Shown here: positions 16,018-24,156 of the stretch, piece by piece
How the letters are laid out: every line of letters begins with the position of its first letter
How positions within the stretch are numbered: position 1 is the first letter of the stretch
NCBI GenBank assembly: GCA_947453445.1
Contig: CANGGP010000012.1
Location: 1 to 64,000 of the forward strand
DNA from: Sphingobacteriaceae bacterium
GTDB lineage: Bacteria; Bacteroidota; Bacteroidia; B-17B0; Aurantibacillaceae
Length of the DNA: 64,000 nucleotides
Direction of reading: 5' to 3'
The notes under the pieces: generated by a model
What the model was told of the DNA's origin: nothing
What the model saw: the letters and a program-made list of their open reading frames with translations, nothing else
The model's database searches: none
Made by a program: the position numbers and the translations under genes

Positions 16018-16887
16018 TTATTTTTTTAAGGTCATTGTTCCAATTTTACTAAGTTGTAAATGGAAATATTTTTGCATTGAATCAATGGATTCTATATTTG
16101 CTTTCAAGGTAAAGGTGTAGCTATTATTTTCCTGCTTCAAAAGCCGCCCGAGTCCTGCCTTTATGAGGTTTTTTGAATCGATCGCAATGGGCAACTCTAT
16201 GTATGACATACCATTCGCTTGAATCAAAATCGCTTGAGTGTTTTCACCTTTTACAAGTTCATGACCTGAAACCTTTAACGAGTAACTGATACCTTTCATT
16301 GATAATCCAATGGCATTATAGTTGGTTATTTTTAATTTAGCGTTTGTATGAATAGATTTTAAATGCAATCCCTTGTATTGAAGTTCAACAATTTCTAAAT
16401 CCGGCGCTTGTGGTATTTTTATCACACCCACTTTGGTTATTGGCACTTCTGCTTTTCCAAAAATGCTTGAATAATGAAAGAATAAATGAATTGAATAAGC
16501 TGCGCTATCGCCTATTTTTCTACGCGCTTTTAAATCAGTTAAAATACTGAGGTAAGGTATTTTTACCGAAAAATCGAATGTGTCCACTCCACGCGCTAAG
16601 AGCGACAATCCGACAAATTTGCTACTTTTTAAATACACTTTATTGTGAAGTGAAATGGTGTATTTAATGGTGTCGATTTTAAGTTTAAACAGCGATTTAT
16701 TGCTTGCTTTTAATTTAGAAATGACATAGGCAGTATCGTTTTCAATTTTAATTTTTACTTCGCCAATTTGCTCGATTTTTGGAAAAAAGTATGCTTTTAT
16801 CTGATTGCGAAAAACAAAAAAAGTTCCGCTTACAATAATTAGTAAACAAACAACGATAATACTTACAAGTTTAATTCCATTTTTCAT
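16018..16887 (-). CDS. LEA type 2 (WHy domain) family protein
   Basis: The product has 289 residues, with one N-terminal membrane anchor or uncleaved signal (LVSIIVVCLLIIVSGTFFVF). Two successive beta-sandwich repeats follow (about 40-150 and 165-285). Each pairs a variable strand with the family's pattern of a conserved start (IKIENDTAYVISKLKASN; ELQYKGLHLKSIHTNAKLKI) followed by a SYSLKVSG-like strand. LEA_2/WHy domains occur in stress and envelope proteins; no substrate is known. It sits near the CsbD stress protein. Confidence 0.7.
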   Translation of the reverse strand: MKNGIKLVSIIVVCLLIIVSGTFFVFRNQIKAYFFPKIEQIGEVKIKIENDTAYVISKLKASNKSLFKLKIDTIKYTISLHNKVYLKSSKFVGLSLLARGVDTFDFSVKIPYLSILTDLKARRKIGDSAAYSIHLFFHYSSIFGKAEVPITKVGVIKIPQAPDLEIVELQYKGLHLKSIHTNAKLKITNYNAIGLSMKGISYSLKVSGHELVKGENTQAILIQANGMSYIELPIAIDSKNLIKAGLGRLLKQENNSYTFTLKANIESIDSMQKYFHLQLSKIGTMTLKK

Positions 16888-17062
16888 TGAATTTACATGT
16901 TATCAAGTTCTATAGCTTTTAGATGGATACAAATAAAAAAACCGATTAACGGGATACAGGCTCGTGTACCATTTCGTTGGTCATGAAAAGAAGCTTGGAA
17001 AATTTCCATATCCCTGATGCCGTTGCGCCAAGCTGACAAATCGGTGATGCCTAAGCTTTAAA

Positions 17063-17251
17063 TTAAAATTCAGAAATAATTTTGTTCAATTCTTCTTTTG
17101 TTCTGCCTAATTTAATTTGGAGTTTCCCTAACATTTCCTCCTTTTTACCTTCAGCAAATAGCAAATCGTTATCAGTTAAAATGCCAAATTTTTGTTTTAG
17201 CTTACCTGCTATCTCATTCCAGTTTCCGTTTAATTCAGTTGAATTTTTCAT
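17063..17251 (-). CDS. CsbD family stress-response protein
   Basis: The product has 62 residues when started at the ATG at 17251. The CsbD signature follows at once (ELNGNWNEIAGKLKQKFG, then LLFAEGKKEEMLGKLQIKLGR). A 31-residue upstream extension of the frame is not family-like and was left out. CsbD-like proteins are small, helical and induced by general stress; their mechanism is unknown. Confidence 0.9.
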   Translation of the reverse strand: MKNSTELNGNWNEIAGKLKQKFGILTDNDLLFAEGKKEEMLGKLQIKLGRTKEELNKIISEF

Positions 17252-17390
17252 AATCTTTTCTTTTAATTGTTGCCATACAAAGGTGATTGACTTAATGTTT
17301 AGATGCTTATACTTTATCCATGATTTATTATACAATTCACGCATTTAGAATTGGCTACATGATTTTTTCAGAGACAAGTTTGATTTACCG

Positions 17391-18056
17391 GTAGTCCCGG
17401 AGAGACCAAACAGTAATAAAAAACACTTAGCGCTTATGTTGCCCCGGAGGGGCAAAACAATTGGCTTATACTAATTCGAAAATCTTTGGTGGATTAGATA
17501 CGCTGATCATCTCTTCTCAGCGTTGCAAATGCCAAATGTCTTGCACGTTTAATTTACCAATGGTCCCGGAGGGACCAAACAGCTTTAAAAAAGACACTCA
17601 GCGTATTTGTTGCCCCGGAGGGGCAAAACAATTCGTCTATGTGCTAACCGAAAATCTTTAGTGGATTAGCTGCGCTGATCATCTCTTCTCAGAGTTGCAA
17701 ATGCCAAATGTCTTGCCTGTTTGATTTACAATGGTCCCGGAGGGACCAAACAATTTTAAAAAAGACACTCATCGTATTTGTTGCCCCGGAGGGGCAAAAC
17801 AATTCGTCTATGTGCTAACCGAAAATCTTTAATGGATTAGCTGCGCTGATCCCTTTTTTGCAGAGTTGTAAATGCCAAACATCATGTGCCTTTGATTTAC
17901 AATGGTCCCGGAGGGACCAAACAGTTTTAAAAAAGACACTCAGTGTATTTGTTGCCCCGGAGGGGCAAAACAATTCGTCTTTGTGCTAATCGAAAATCTT
18001 TAGTGGATTAGCTGCGCTGATCATCTCTTCTCAGAGTTGCAAATGCCAAATGTCTT
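17391..18056. repeat. 171-bp tandem repeat array with paired GGA-loop hairpins
   Basis: About four units repeat with an exact 171-bp period: GCCCCGGAGGGGC begins at 17441, 17612, 17783 and 17954. GGTCCCGGAGGGACC begins at 17562, 17733 and 17904, with a decayed first copy near 17393. Both are hairpins with the same CCC-GGA-GGG core and different outer pairs. Each unit also carries GGATTAG..GCGCTGATC and GCAAATGCCAAATGTCTTGC. The period is a multiple of three but every frame has stops, so it is non-coding. The last unit runs into the cloverleaf element. Confidence 0.9.
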
Positions 18057-18167
18057 GCGCTCAAGCGCAAGATTTTTGTTTTTGCAGCTACACTTTCAAA
18101 AGCAAGCTTTTGACGTTGCGCTGCAAAAACAAAAATGCCAGCCTTAAGGCTGGCACATTTGGCATTT
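18041..18167. repeat. 127-bp cloverleaf of nested inverted repeats
   Basis: A 13-bp outer stem (18041-18053 with 18155-18167) encloses three arms. One is TTGCGCTCAAGCGCAA (18055-18070). The second is a 17-bp stem (18072-18088 with 18120-18136) capped by TCAAAAGC/GCTTTTGA (18096-18113). The third is GCCAGCCTTAAGGCTGGC (18137-18154). Almost every base is paired. The left outer arm is also part of each 171-bp repeat unit. It lies 5 bp beyond the 3' end of the truncated tRNA-Arg. It could act as RNA or as DNA cruciform; function is unknown. Confidence 0.85.
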
Positions 18168-18172
18168 ACCCG

Positions 18173-18232
18173 TGACCCCGAGAGGATTCGAACCTCCAAC
18201 CAACAGAACCGGAATCTGCCATTCTATCCAGT
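18173..18232 (-). pseudogene. Truncated tRNA-Arg (CCG), 3' part only
   Basis: Reading leftward from 18232, the D-loop remainder ACTGGATAGAAT, the anticodon arm with CCG and the variable loop match the intact tRNA-Arg at 18637-18710. The T arm (GGAGG/CCTCT) and the 3' acceptor strand CGGGGTC-A differ but still pair. The matching 5' strand GACCCCG is missing; the D-loop instead runs into a CGGGAG/CTCCCG hairpin and GC-rich palindromes. It therefore looks like a second tRNA-Arg gene that lost its 5' end. Confidence 0.8.
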
Positions 18233-18291
18233 CGGGAGGTAAACTCCCGATGGCGAGCGCGCCTCGAACCTGTGGCGAGCACGCCTCGCCA
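18233..18291. repeat. Hairpins replacing the 5' part of the truncated tRNA
   Basis: CGGGAG-gtaaa-CTCCCG (18233-18249) is followed by a degenerate TGGCGAG-CGCGC-CTCG (18251-18266) and a full TGGCGAG-CACGC-CTCGCCA hairpin (18273-18291). The last type recurs at 18774-18792 and 18871-18889, next to fragments of the intact tRNA gene. Confidence 0.75.
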
Positions 18292-18332
18292 TTGAACTCT
18301 TCACGCTATGGCACAGTCAAGCTATTGGCTTT

Positions 18333-18602
18333 TTAATCTTCCTTAAAATACTTTCTAATAAACTTTCTTAAATCCTCAGTGTTAAGATTCTTGAGTTTTT
18401 TTTCAAGAAGCATTGCCTCGCCTCGAGTTTTCTTCTCTAGATATCCGATTAAAGTATAAGGCAAATGAGGCTTTGTGGATTTTACAAATCCTTGATTGTG
18501 TCGATCTATTCTGGTGTTTATATCGTTGGTTTGGCCAATATAAAATCTGTTTGATCTCTTTGAATAGAGGACATAGACAAAATATAAATCACTCTTTTCG
18601 AT
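18333..18602 (-). pseudogene. GIY-YIG nuclease domain protein lacking a normal start codon
   Basis: The frame encodes about 89 residues: YFVYVLYS, then RFYIGQTNDINTRIDRHN, KSTKPHLPYTLIGYLEKK, and EAMLLEKKLKNL. This is a full URI-type GIY-YIG domain with the YIG triad, the Arg/His of RIDRHN and the Glu of EAMLLEK. Upstream of DLYFVY the frame closes at a TAA (18603-18605) with no ATG, GTG or TTG. An ATG at 18628 is in another frame. The gene is thus frameshifted, or starts at ATC. It lies 34 bp past the 3' end of tRNA-Arg, between the intact and truncated tRNA copies. Confidence 0.82.
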
Positions 18603-18636
18603 TTAGTCGTCAAAAATAATTTAAACATAAAATTAG

Positions 18637-18710
18637 TGACTCCGGCGGGATTCGAACCCACAACCAACAGAACCGGAATCTGCCATTCTATCCAGTTGAA
18701 CTACGGAGCC
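18637..18710 (-). tRNA. tRNA-Arg, anticodon CCG
   Basis: The cloverleaf is complete: acceptor GGCTCCG/CGGAGTC, D stem GTTC/GAAT, anticodon stem GCAGA/TCTGT with loop TTCCGGT (anticodon CCG, codon CGG), T arm GTGGG-TTCGAAT-CCCGC, discriminator A. CCA is not encoded. It is preceded by a TATCTTTG promoter box. Its first 15 bases plus upstream flank are repeated twice more upstream. Confidence 0.95.
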
Positions 18711-18904
18711 TAGGGTGTCAAAGATATTTAATTTATTGTTGAAATATAAAACCAATTTTAATTGATTTTATTATGGCGAGCTAGCCTCGCCATTGAACTA
18801 CGGAGCCTAAGGTGTCAAAGATATTTAATTTATTGTTGAATTATAAAACCAATTTTAATTGATTTTATTATGGCGAGCTGGCCTCGTCATTGAACTACGG
18901 AGCC
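18696..18904 (-). repeat. 97-bp tandem repeat of tRNA-Arg 5' end plus promoter
   Basis: The 15-bp tRNA 5' piece (TTGAACTACGGAGCC on the plus strand) occurs at 18696, 18793 and 18890, exactly 97 bp apart. The first two copies are followed by near-identical 80-bp AT-rich flanks with the promoter box. In copies two and three the tRNA body is absent and its place is taken by the TGGCGAG-CNNGC-CTCG(C/T)CA hairpin. The third copy is only the 15-bp piece. Confidence 0.88.
18719..18726 (-). promoter_or_regulatory. -7 promoter box of tRNA-Arg
   Basis: TATCTTTG on the minus strand is an exact match to the Bacteroidota TAnnTTTG box, placed 9 bp before the tRNA 5' end. The same box recurs at 18816-18823 in the second copy of the 97-bp repeat. 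Confidence 0.7.
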
Positions 18905-18997
18905 TTATAATCGCAAATATAAGACGATATTTTGTGTCGAGACCATGTAATATTATACTTATTTTAGCGTTATAATTGCCGCAATGAGCCCCAATAC

Positions 18998-21340
18998 ATG
19001 AAGAAATTACTTGTTTTAATTTTCACTTGTTTTATTCTACTAAGTAGGTCCCAATCCGGTCCGCGCACCTGGGGCGACCACCTTGGCTTGAGCAATTGCA
19101 ATACCGTGGCCAAATTGGGCAGTACCATGTACGCCTCCAATGGCAATGCCTTGGTTTACTTCGATCAAAGCGAAATCAATCCCAAACTGCTCAGCAAAAT
19201 TAATGGCCTTAGCGATGTTGGCATTCGCCTACTTAGAGCCAACCGCAACAATAACAAATTATTGGTCATTTATGATAATTGCAATATCGATGTGATTGAC
19301 ATCAACGGCAATATTCGCAATTACGCCGATTTTAAGCTCAAAGTATTGAATGGCAAAAAACTCATCAACGAAGTCGCCTTTTACAAACAATACGCCTACT
19401 TGGCTTGCGGCTTCGGCATCGTGGTGTTCGATACCGATAAAATGGAAATCAAAGAAACCTATTATATTGGTGTAAATGGTGCCAATGTTGACATTACCCA
19501 AGTAGCCCTCAACGATTCCCTGATTTTTGCGGCCACCAAAAGCGGTATTTACAAAAGCAATTTCCTAAGTAAAAACCTACTCAACTTTAATTCTTGGCAA
19601 CTCGATACATTTCAATTACCAAAAGGACCTTATGCCGGCGTTATCAACGCTAACGGTTATTTACTTGCCGCATATTCGCCTTCATCCATCGATTTGAGTA
19701 AAAAAGGTAAAGACACCCTTTACGCTTTATACAACAACAAATGGTCAAAATACCTAGCCTTTGCCAATAAAACATCCACTTTCGGTCACCTTTATGCCTT
19801 CGACAGTTTGTTTGTGAATACAATTGATTTAGGCGTAGAAATATTTAAAGTAAAAACCGGCGAAGTTTTCAATGTTGTGAACTCATTTAACGGCGAAATC
19901 AATTACGGTTCGTTTAGAGATATTTTTATTACCAAAGACCATACTTCCAATATCTCATTGTGGATGGCAGATTCTAAAAATGGTTTGTACCAAACCTATG
20001 GTTATTTTCCTTACTTCAAACAAAATCCAGTAAAACGCAACGGCACCTCAACAGCCCGAACTTGCAACATTGATGTGCTAAACGGACAATTGGCTGTATC
20101 ACCCTCCAATGTTGGAAGTGCAGGGGCAGGGAATTACATTACCGACGGATTAAACTTTTTAAAAGATGCCGAATGGCGTTATAAAGCCGTAAATGATTTA
20201 AACGGTAAAGCCATCGTAGATTTAACCGGTGTTTTATTCGATCGCAAAAAAAGCAACCAATACTGGGCTTGTTCATGGAATTATGGTGTGATGCAATTTA
20301 GAAATGATTCGCTTATTAAGGCTTATACCAAAAGCAGCGTTGGCATGCCCGAAAAAATTACCGGTGAACCACGTTGCGCCGGATTAAGCATGGACAAAGA
20401 TGGCAATGTTTGGTTTGCGCAAAGCGATCAAACAGGATATTTAAGTGTGATTACCAAAACCGGTGCTTTTATTAATTTTAATTTTGGTGCCGAAAAAATT
20501 ACACATAAAACATATGTCGATAAAAACAATTTTGTGTGGGCTTTACACGATGGGGGCAATGGCATCACCGTTTATAAAAACAATAATTTTAGCACACCTG
20601 TAAAGGATGACAATTACAAAATATTATTAAAAGGAATTGGCAATGGTAATTTACAATCAAATGATGTGCGCGCCATTGCAGAAGATTTAGACGGTAAAAT
20701 TTGGATCGGTACCGCCGAGGGCATCAGTGTGTTTTACAATCCCTCTAATTTGTTTAGTTCTTCAAACATAGATGCCGAACCAATCAAAATTGTACAAGAT
20801 GGTAACGTTGAATTGTTATTGGCCAACGAAAGCATTAGTTCAATTGTTGTTGATGGAGCCAACAACAAATGGGTGGGTACTGCCTTTGGTGGCGTATACT
20901 GTTTTAGCGCCGATGGTCAGGTACAGTTATATCACTTCACAAAAGAAAACAGTCCTTTGTATTCAAATTCTATTATTGAATTGGCTTACAACAATCAAAC
21001 AGGTGATGTGTTTATTGCCTCCGAATTAGGCATTCAATCTTTCAGAAGCACCATCTTGGCAGGTGAGGCTGAATACAGCAATGTAATCGCTTATCCCAAT
21101 CCTGTAAAACCAAATTATTCCGGCACAGTACTAATCAAAGGTTTGGTAGATAATTCCATTGTAAAAATTACCGACATTGCAGGTAACATGGTATGGGAAG
21201 TAAAATCAAACGGCGGACAAATTGAGTGGCCTATTACCAACTTTACCGGCAACCGCGTTAGCTCAGGCGTGTATATTGTTTACAGCGCCACCACCACCGG
21301 TGAGCTAAAAGCCCTTACCAAAATATTGATTGTAAATTAA
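18998..21340 (+). CDS. porZ: PorZ-like T9SS accessory protein (double beta-propeller)
   Basis: This 780-residue protein, close to the length of P. gingivalis PorZ, has a signal peptide (KKLLVLIFTCFILLSRSQ) and WGDHLGLSNCNTVAKLGSTM at the start of the first propeller. Two-component-regulator-type propeller blades follow (DVRAIAEDLDGKIWIGTAEG, IVVDGANNKWVGTAFGGV). A T9SS sorting domain ends it (AYPNPVKPNYSGTV, ALTKILIVN). PorZ works at the cell surface with the PorU sortase, supplying anionic LPS for cargo attachment. Its stop overlaps the recO start by one base, a linkage I have seen in other Bacteroidota. Confidence 0.82.
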   Translation: MKKLLVLIFTCFILLSRSQSGPRTWGDHLGLSNCNTVAKLGSTMYASNGNALVYFDQSEINPKLLSKINGLSDVGIRLLRANRNNNKLLVIYDNCNIDVIDINGNIRNYADFKLKVLNGKKLINEVAFYKQYAYLACGFGIVVFDTDKMEIKETYYIGVNGANVDITQVALNDSLIFAATKSGIYKSNFLSKNLLNFNSWQLDTFQLPKGPYAGVINANGYLLAAYSPSSIDLSKKGKDTLYALYNNKWSKYLAFANKTSTFGHLYAFDSLFVNTIDLGVEIFKVKTGEVFNVVNSFNGEINYGSFRDIFITKDHTSNISLWMADSKNGLYQTYGYFPYFKQNPVKRNGTSTARTCNIDVLNGQLAVSPSNVGSAGAGNYITDGLNFLKDAEWRYKAVNDLNGKAIVDLTGVLFDRKKSNQYWACSWNYGVMQFRNDSLIKAYTKSSVGMPEKITGEPRCAGLSMDKDGNVWFAQSDQTGYLSVITKTGAFINFNFGAEKITHKTYVDKNNFVWALHDGGNGITVYKNNNFSTPVKDDNYKILLKGIGNGNLQSNDVRAIAEDLDGKIWIGTAEGISVFYNPSNLFSSSNIDAEPIKIVQDGNVELLLANESISSIVVDGANNKWVGTAFGGVYCFSADGQVQLYHFTKENSPLYSNSIIELAYNNQTGDVFIASELGIQSFRSTILAGEAEYSNVIAYPNPVKPNYSGTVLIKGLVDNSIVKITDIAGNMVWEVKSNGGQIEWPITNFTGNRVSSGVYIVYSATTTGELKALTKILIVN

Positions 21341-22056
21341 TGCGCATTTCCGACAAAGCCATCGTATTACAAAGCATTAAATTGGGTGATCGAAAATTCC
21401 TTGTAAAACTATATACCAAACAACACGGTCTGCTTACCTTGGCCTGCAGCGTTGGCAAATCCTCAGGTGCAAAAATTAAATTCTCTGCAATTCAAGCCCT
21501 CAACTTATTGCAGGTTGAAATGATTGTTAAACAAAACAAAGAGGTGCAGCAATTGCTTGAAGCTAGCTGTTATTATGTGTACGATAAAATTCCAAATTCA
21601 TTTACAAAGTTAAGTATTGCCCAATTCTTAAATGAGTTAATGCTTAAGTGTTTAAAAGAACAACAAGCCAACGAACACTTGTATGAATTCATTGAAACTT
21701 GCCTCTGTTATTTAAACGACGAAGAACAACATTTTGTGAATCTGCATTTGTATTTTTTAACCGAACTCACCAAATATTTGGGCATTGAACCGCAAAACAA
21801 TTACAGCGATCAAAATAAATTCTTCGATTGCCGCGAAGGTTGTTTTACAGCTTATAGTATTGCTTCACCACTTGGACTAACCGCCGAGGAGTCTGTTTTA
21901 TTTTCTGAATTCCTAAAAATCAATTGTCTGCAAGTGCAAGTAAGCCATGCCCAAAGGGTGGCATTAATTGATATTTTTTTGGCCTACTACAAACAACACT
22001 TGCCGGCCTTTAACGAGTTAAAAAGTTTAGAGGTTTTAAAAACAGTGTTGGCATAA
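21340..22056 (+). CDS. recO: DNA repair protein RecO
   Basis: The product has 238 residues. It begins with the RecO OB-fold (DKAIVLQSIKLGDRKFLVKLYTKQHGLLTL) and continues into the helical domain with FFDCREGCFTAYS, where only part of the zinc-type Cys set of some RecO proteins is present. RecO loads RecA onto SSB-coated DNA together with RecR. The ATG overlaps the porZ stop (TAATG), so the two are translationally coupled. A bidirectional terminator follows. Confidence 0.93.
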   Translation: MRISDKAIVLQSIKLGDRKFLVKLYTKQHGLLTLACSVGKSSGAKIKFSAIQALNLLQVEMIVKQNKEVQQLLEASCYYVYDKIPNSFTKLSIAQFLNELMLKCLKEQQANEHLYEFIETCLCYLNDEEQHFVNLHLYFLTELTKYLGIEPQNNYSDQNKFFDCREGCFTAYSIASPLGLTAEESVLFSEFLKINCLQVQVSHAQRVALIDIFLAYYKQHLPAFNELKSLEVLKTVLA

Positions 22057-22061
22057 ATAAA

Positions 22062-22085
22062 AAAAGTCGCCTCGCGACGACTTTT
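22062..22085. terminator. Bidirectional terminator between recO and the PKD gene
   Basis: AAAAGTCG (22062-22069) pairs with CGACTTTT (22078-22085). The longer T run lies on the minus-strand side, so it should mainly stop the PKD-protein transcript, and less strongly recO. Confidence 0.75.
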
Positions 22086-22107
22086 CTTAACACATAAAGA
22101 GAACAGG

Positions 22108-24051
22108 TTATTTTTGAACAGAAATTTTCTTGATAACGGTATTGCCATTGTTGCTAATTTTCAACATGTAAACACCTTCGTTCAAGGTTGGCAAGTTCAT
22201 GGCTTGTTCCATGTTTTTACCGGTGCTTTCAGCTTGTACCTCAGCAAGTAATTGACCGTATACATTGTAAACTTCAATGTTTACTGCACCTTCACTTAAT
22301 CCGTCCATTTTAACGGTGAACATACCATTGTTTGGATTTGGATACACCACAAAACTGTTGTTGTTTTTAGCATTGTTTTTTAATCCTACCGAACTGGCAT
22401 CGATCACATTCACTTCAATCATATCGTTACCGTCAGCCGAAGCCGATTTGTAAATGTAATATGATGAGCAATATGTTGCCGAAGCACCGCAAGAAATGGT
22501 CGTACTCAAACAAATGGTATAAGTAGCAGCCACTGAATACAAGTGCGAAGTAAACAAAGTGTTGCTGGTTGTACCATCGCCCCATGACCATTGTGCAGCA
22601 CTAATGTTGGCAGTGTTGGCAGGGATGGCATTCCAGAATTTAGGGGTGCCGGTTGGTGATAGTGTGAAGTTAGCATTGGCAACACAAGTATTGGTTACGT
22701 AAATAATATGCATGGCAGTATCCATACAAGTTGGGAAAGTAGAGAAATTGGTAGCCGTTAACATCACATTGTAAACACCGGTAGCATAAGTATGTGTTGG
22801 CGGATTCGCGTTGTTAAATGTTGTGTTGTCACCAAAATTCCATAAATAAGTTGTGTTCACTGCAGTATTGGTAGTTACGTTTGCAAAACTAACCTGACCA
22901 TTGTTACCAACAGTGTAATTAAAGTTTGCGGTTAAATTACAAATGTTGCTGATGTTAACCACCAATGTTTTGGTTGAGGTACAAGAAGGTGTTGTATTGT
23001 TATTTGCTACCAATGTAACAATGTACGAACCGTTAGCTGTGTAAGTGGTTGAAGGGGCATTGGCTGTAGAATTGTTTCCGTTACCAAAGGTCCAGGCATA
23101 AGTTGAGGTACTCGAAGTTCCGGTAGAGGTATTATTAAATGAAACTCCGCCGTTGCCGGTTTGAGAAGTCGTAAAATTCGCATTTAGGTTACAAGTACTT
23201 ACATTCGTAATGGTTACTACCGCAGAAGCCGAAGATGTACAAGCCGGGGTAAAGGTTTGTGCCATTAAAGTAATGGTGTATGTGCCATTGGCATTGTAGC
23301 TTAAGGCCGGATTACTTTGATTAGAAGAAGTGCTGTTGCCAAAATTCCACGTGTAAGTTACACCAACCGATGGTGTAGTTAAATTGCTTAATGCCACGCT
23401 GCCATTGTTACCCGGCACCGCAGAAAATGCAGCATTTAAGTTACAAAATGAATTTACAACAATGGCCAATGTTTTGGTGCTTGTGCAACTTGGTGTAAAA
23501 TTATTGTTGGCTGTTAAAGTAGCAATATAAGTGCCGTTCGCAGTGTATGTAGTAGCTGGCGAACTGGCTGTGCTGGTATTGCCGTTACCAAAATTCCAAG
23601 AATAAGTCGTGCCGGTAAAGGTACCGGTGGAGGTATTGTTGAAATTCACCAATCCATTGGCGCCTTGCGATGCCGAGAAATTAGCCACCAAATTACATGT
23701 GCCAGTATTGACAGTATTTACCGAAACAGTTTGACTAATTGATGTTGAACATGACGGCGAAATACTTAGTATAAACAAGGTAACCGTGTAAGTACCGTTA
23801 ATAGTGTAATTGGTATTGGGAAACATGCCTGTAGCGCCGGTGCCGGTAAATGTAGGGCTACCATTACCAAACGACCAGTAATAAACCGTGGTGACTGAGT
23901 TCGCTAAAGTTGAAGTGCTAGTAAAAGTCACGTTACCATTTGGATTCACCGAATAAATGAAATTGGCAGCGCATTGGGCTTGACCTAGCTTAGCACTGAG
24001 CAACAGAATAAGAACCGTGAGTGCTTTGATAGAATTTGTAAATTTTTTCAT
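22108..24051 (-). CDS. T9SS-exported adhesin with six PKD repeats
   Basis: This 647-residue protein has a signal peptide ending KLGQAQ and six modules of about 85 residues. Each starts with a Cys (CNLVANF, CNLNAAF), carries YxWNFGN and a NGTYxxTL strand, and has a second Cys (PSCTSTKT), typical PKD Ig-like folds. The C terminus is a sorting domain (VYPNPNNGMFTVKM, VIKKISVQK). It is Thr/Ser/Asn-rich, as surface adhesins are. The first module is almost the same as that of the next gene, showing recent duplication or conversion. Confidence 0.87.
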   Translation of the reverse strand: MKKFTNSIKALTVLILLLSAKLGQAQCAANFIYSVNPNGNVTFTSTSTLANSVTTVYYWSFGNGSPTFTGTGATGMFPNTNYTINGTYTVTLFILSISPSCSTSISQTVSVNTVNTGTCNLVANFSASQGANGLVNFNNTSTGTFTGTTYSWNFGNGNTSTASSPATTYTANGTYIATLTANNNFTPSCTSTKTLAIVVNSFCNLNAAFSAVPGNNGSVALSNLTTPSVGVTYTWNFGNSTSSNQSNPALSYNANGTYTITLMAQTFTPACTSSASAVVTITNVSTCNLNANFTTSQTGNGGVSFNNTSTGTSSTSTYAWTFGNGNNSTANAPSTTYTANGSYIVTLVANNNTTPSCTSTKTLVVNISNICNLTANFNYTVGNNGQVSFANVTTNTAVNTTYLWNFGDNTTFNNANPPTHTYATGVYNVMLTATNFSTFPTCMDTAMHIIYVTNTCVANANFTLSPTGTPKFWNAIPANTANISAAQWSWGDGTTSNTLFTSHLYSVAATYTICLSTTISCGASATYCSSYYIYKSASADGNDMIEVNVIDASSVGLKNNAKNNNSFVVYPNPNNGMFTVKMDGLSEGAVNIEVYNVYGQLLAEVQAESTGKNMEQAMNLPTLNEGVYMLKISNNGNTVIKKISVQK

Positions 24052-24156
24052 GTTTTTGTTTTTTGTTTTTTGGTCCTCACTTAAGGATTCAGACCTTATC
24101 CTTATTAAACTATACAGTTTTTATTGTTTTTGGTTGGGTGATTGCAAAGATATTCA

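Noticed and set aside
17391-18056. CRISPR-like array
   Set aside because: The 171-bp units repeat in full with no unique spacers and no cas genes; it is a plain tandem repeat.
18008-18199. Open frame of 63 codons across the cloverleaf on the minus strand
   Set aside because: It overlaps inverted repeats and the tRNA fragment, and its composition follows the palindromes.
18173-18300. A second functional tRNA, possibly with an intron in the D-loop
   Set aside because: The 3' half ends CGGGGTC, but no matching GACCCCG is found beyond the hairpins; the upstream GAGTTCAA matches only a few D-arm bases.
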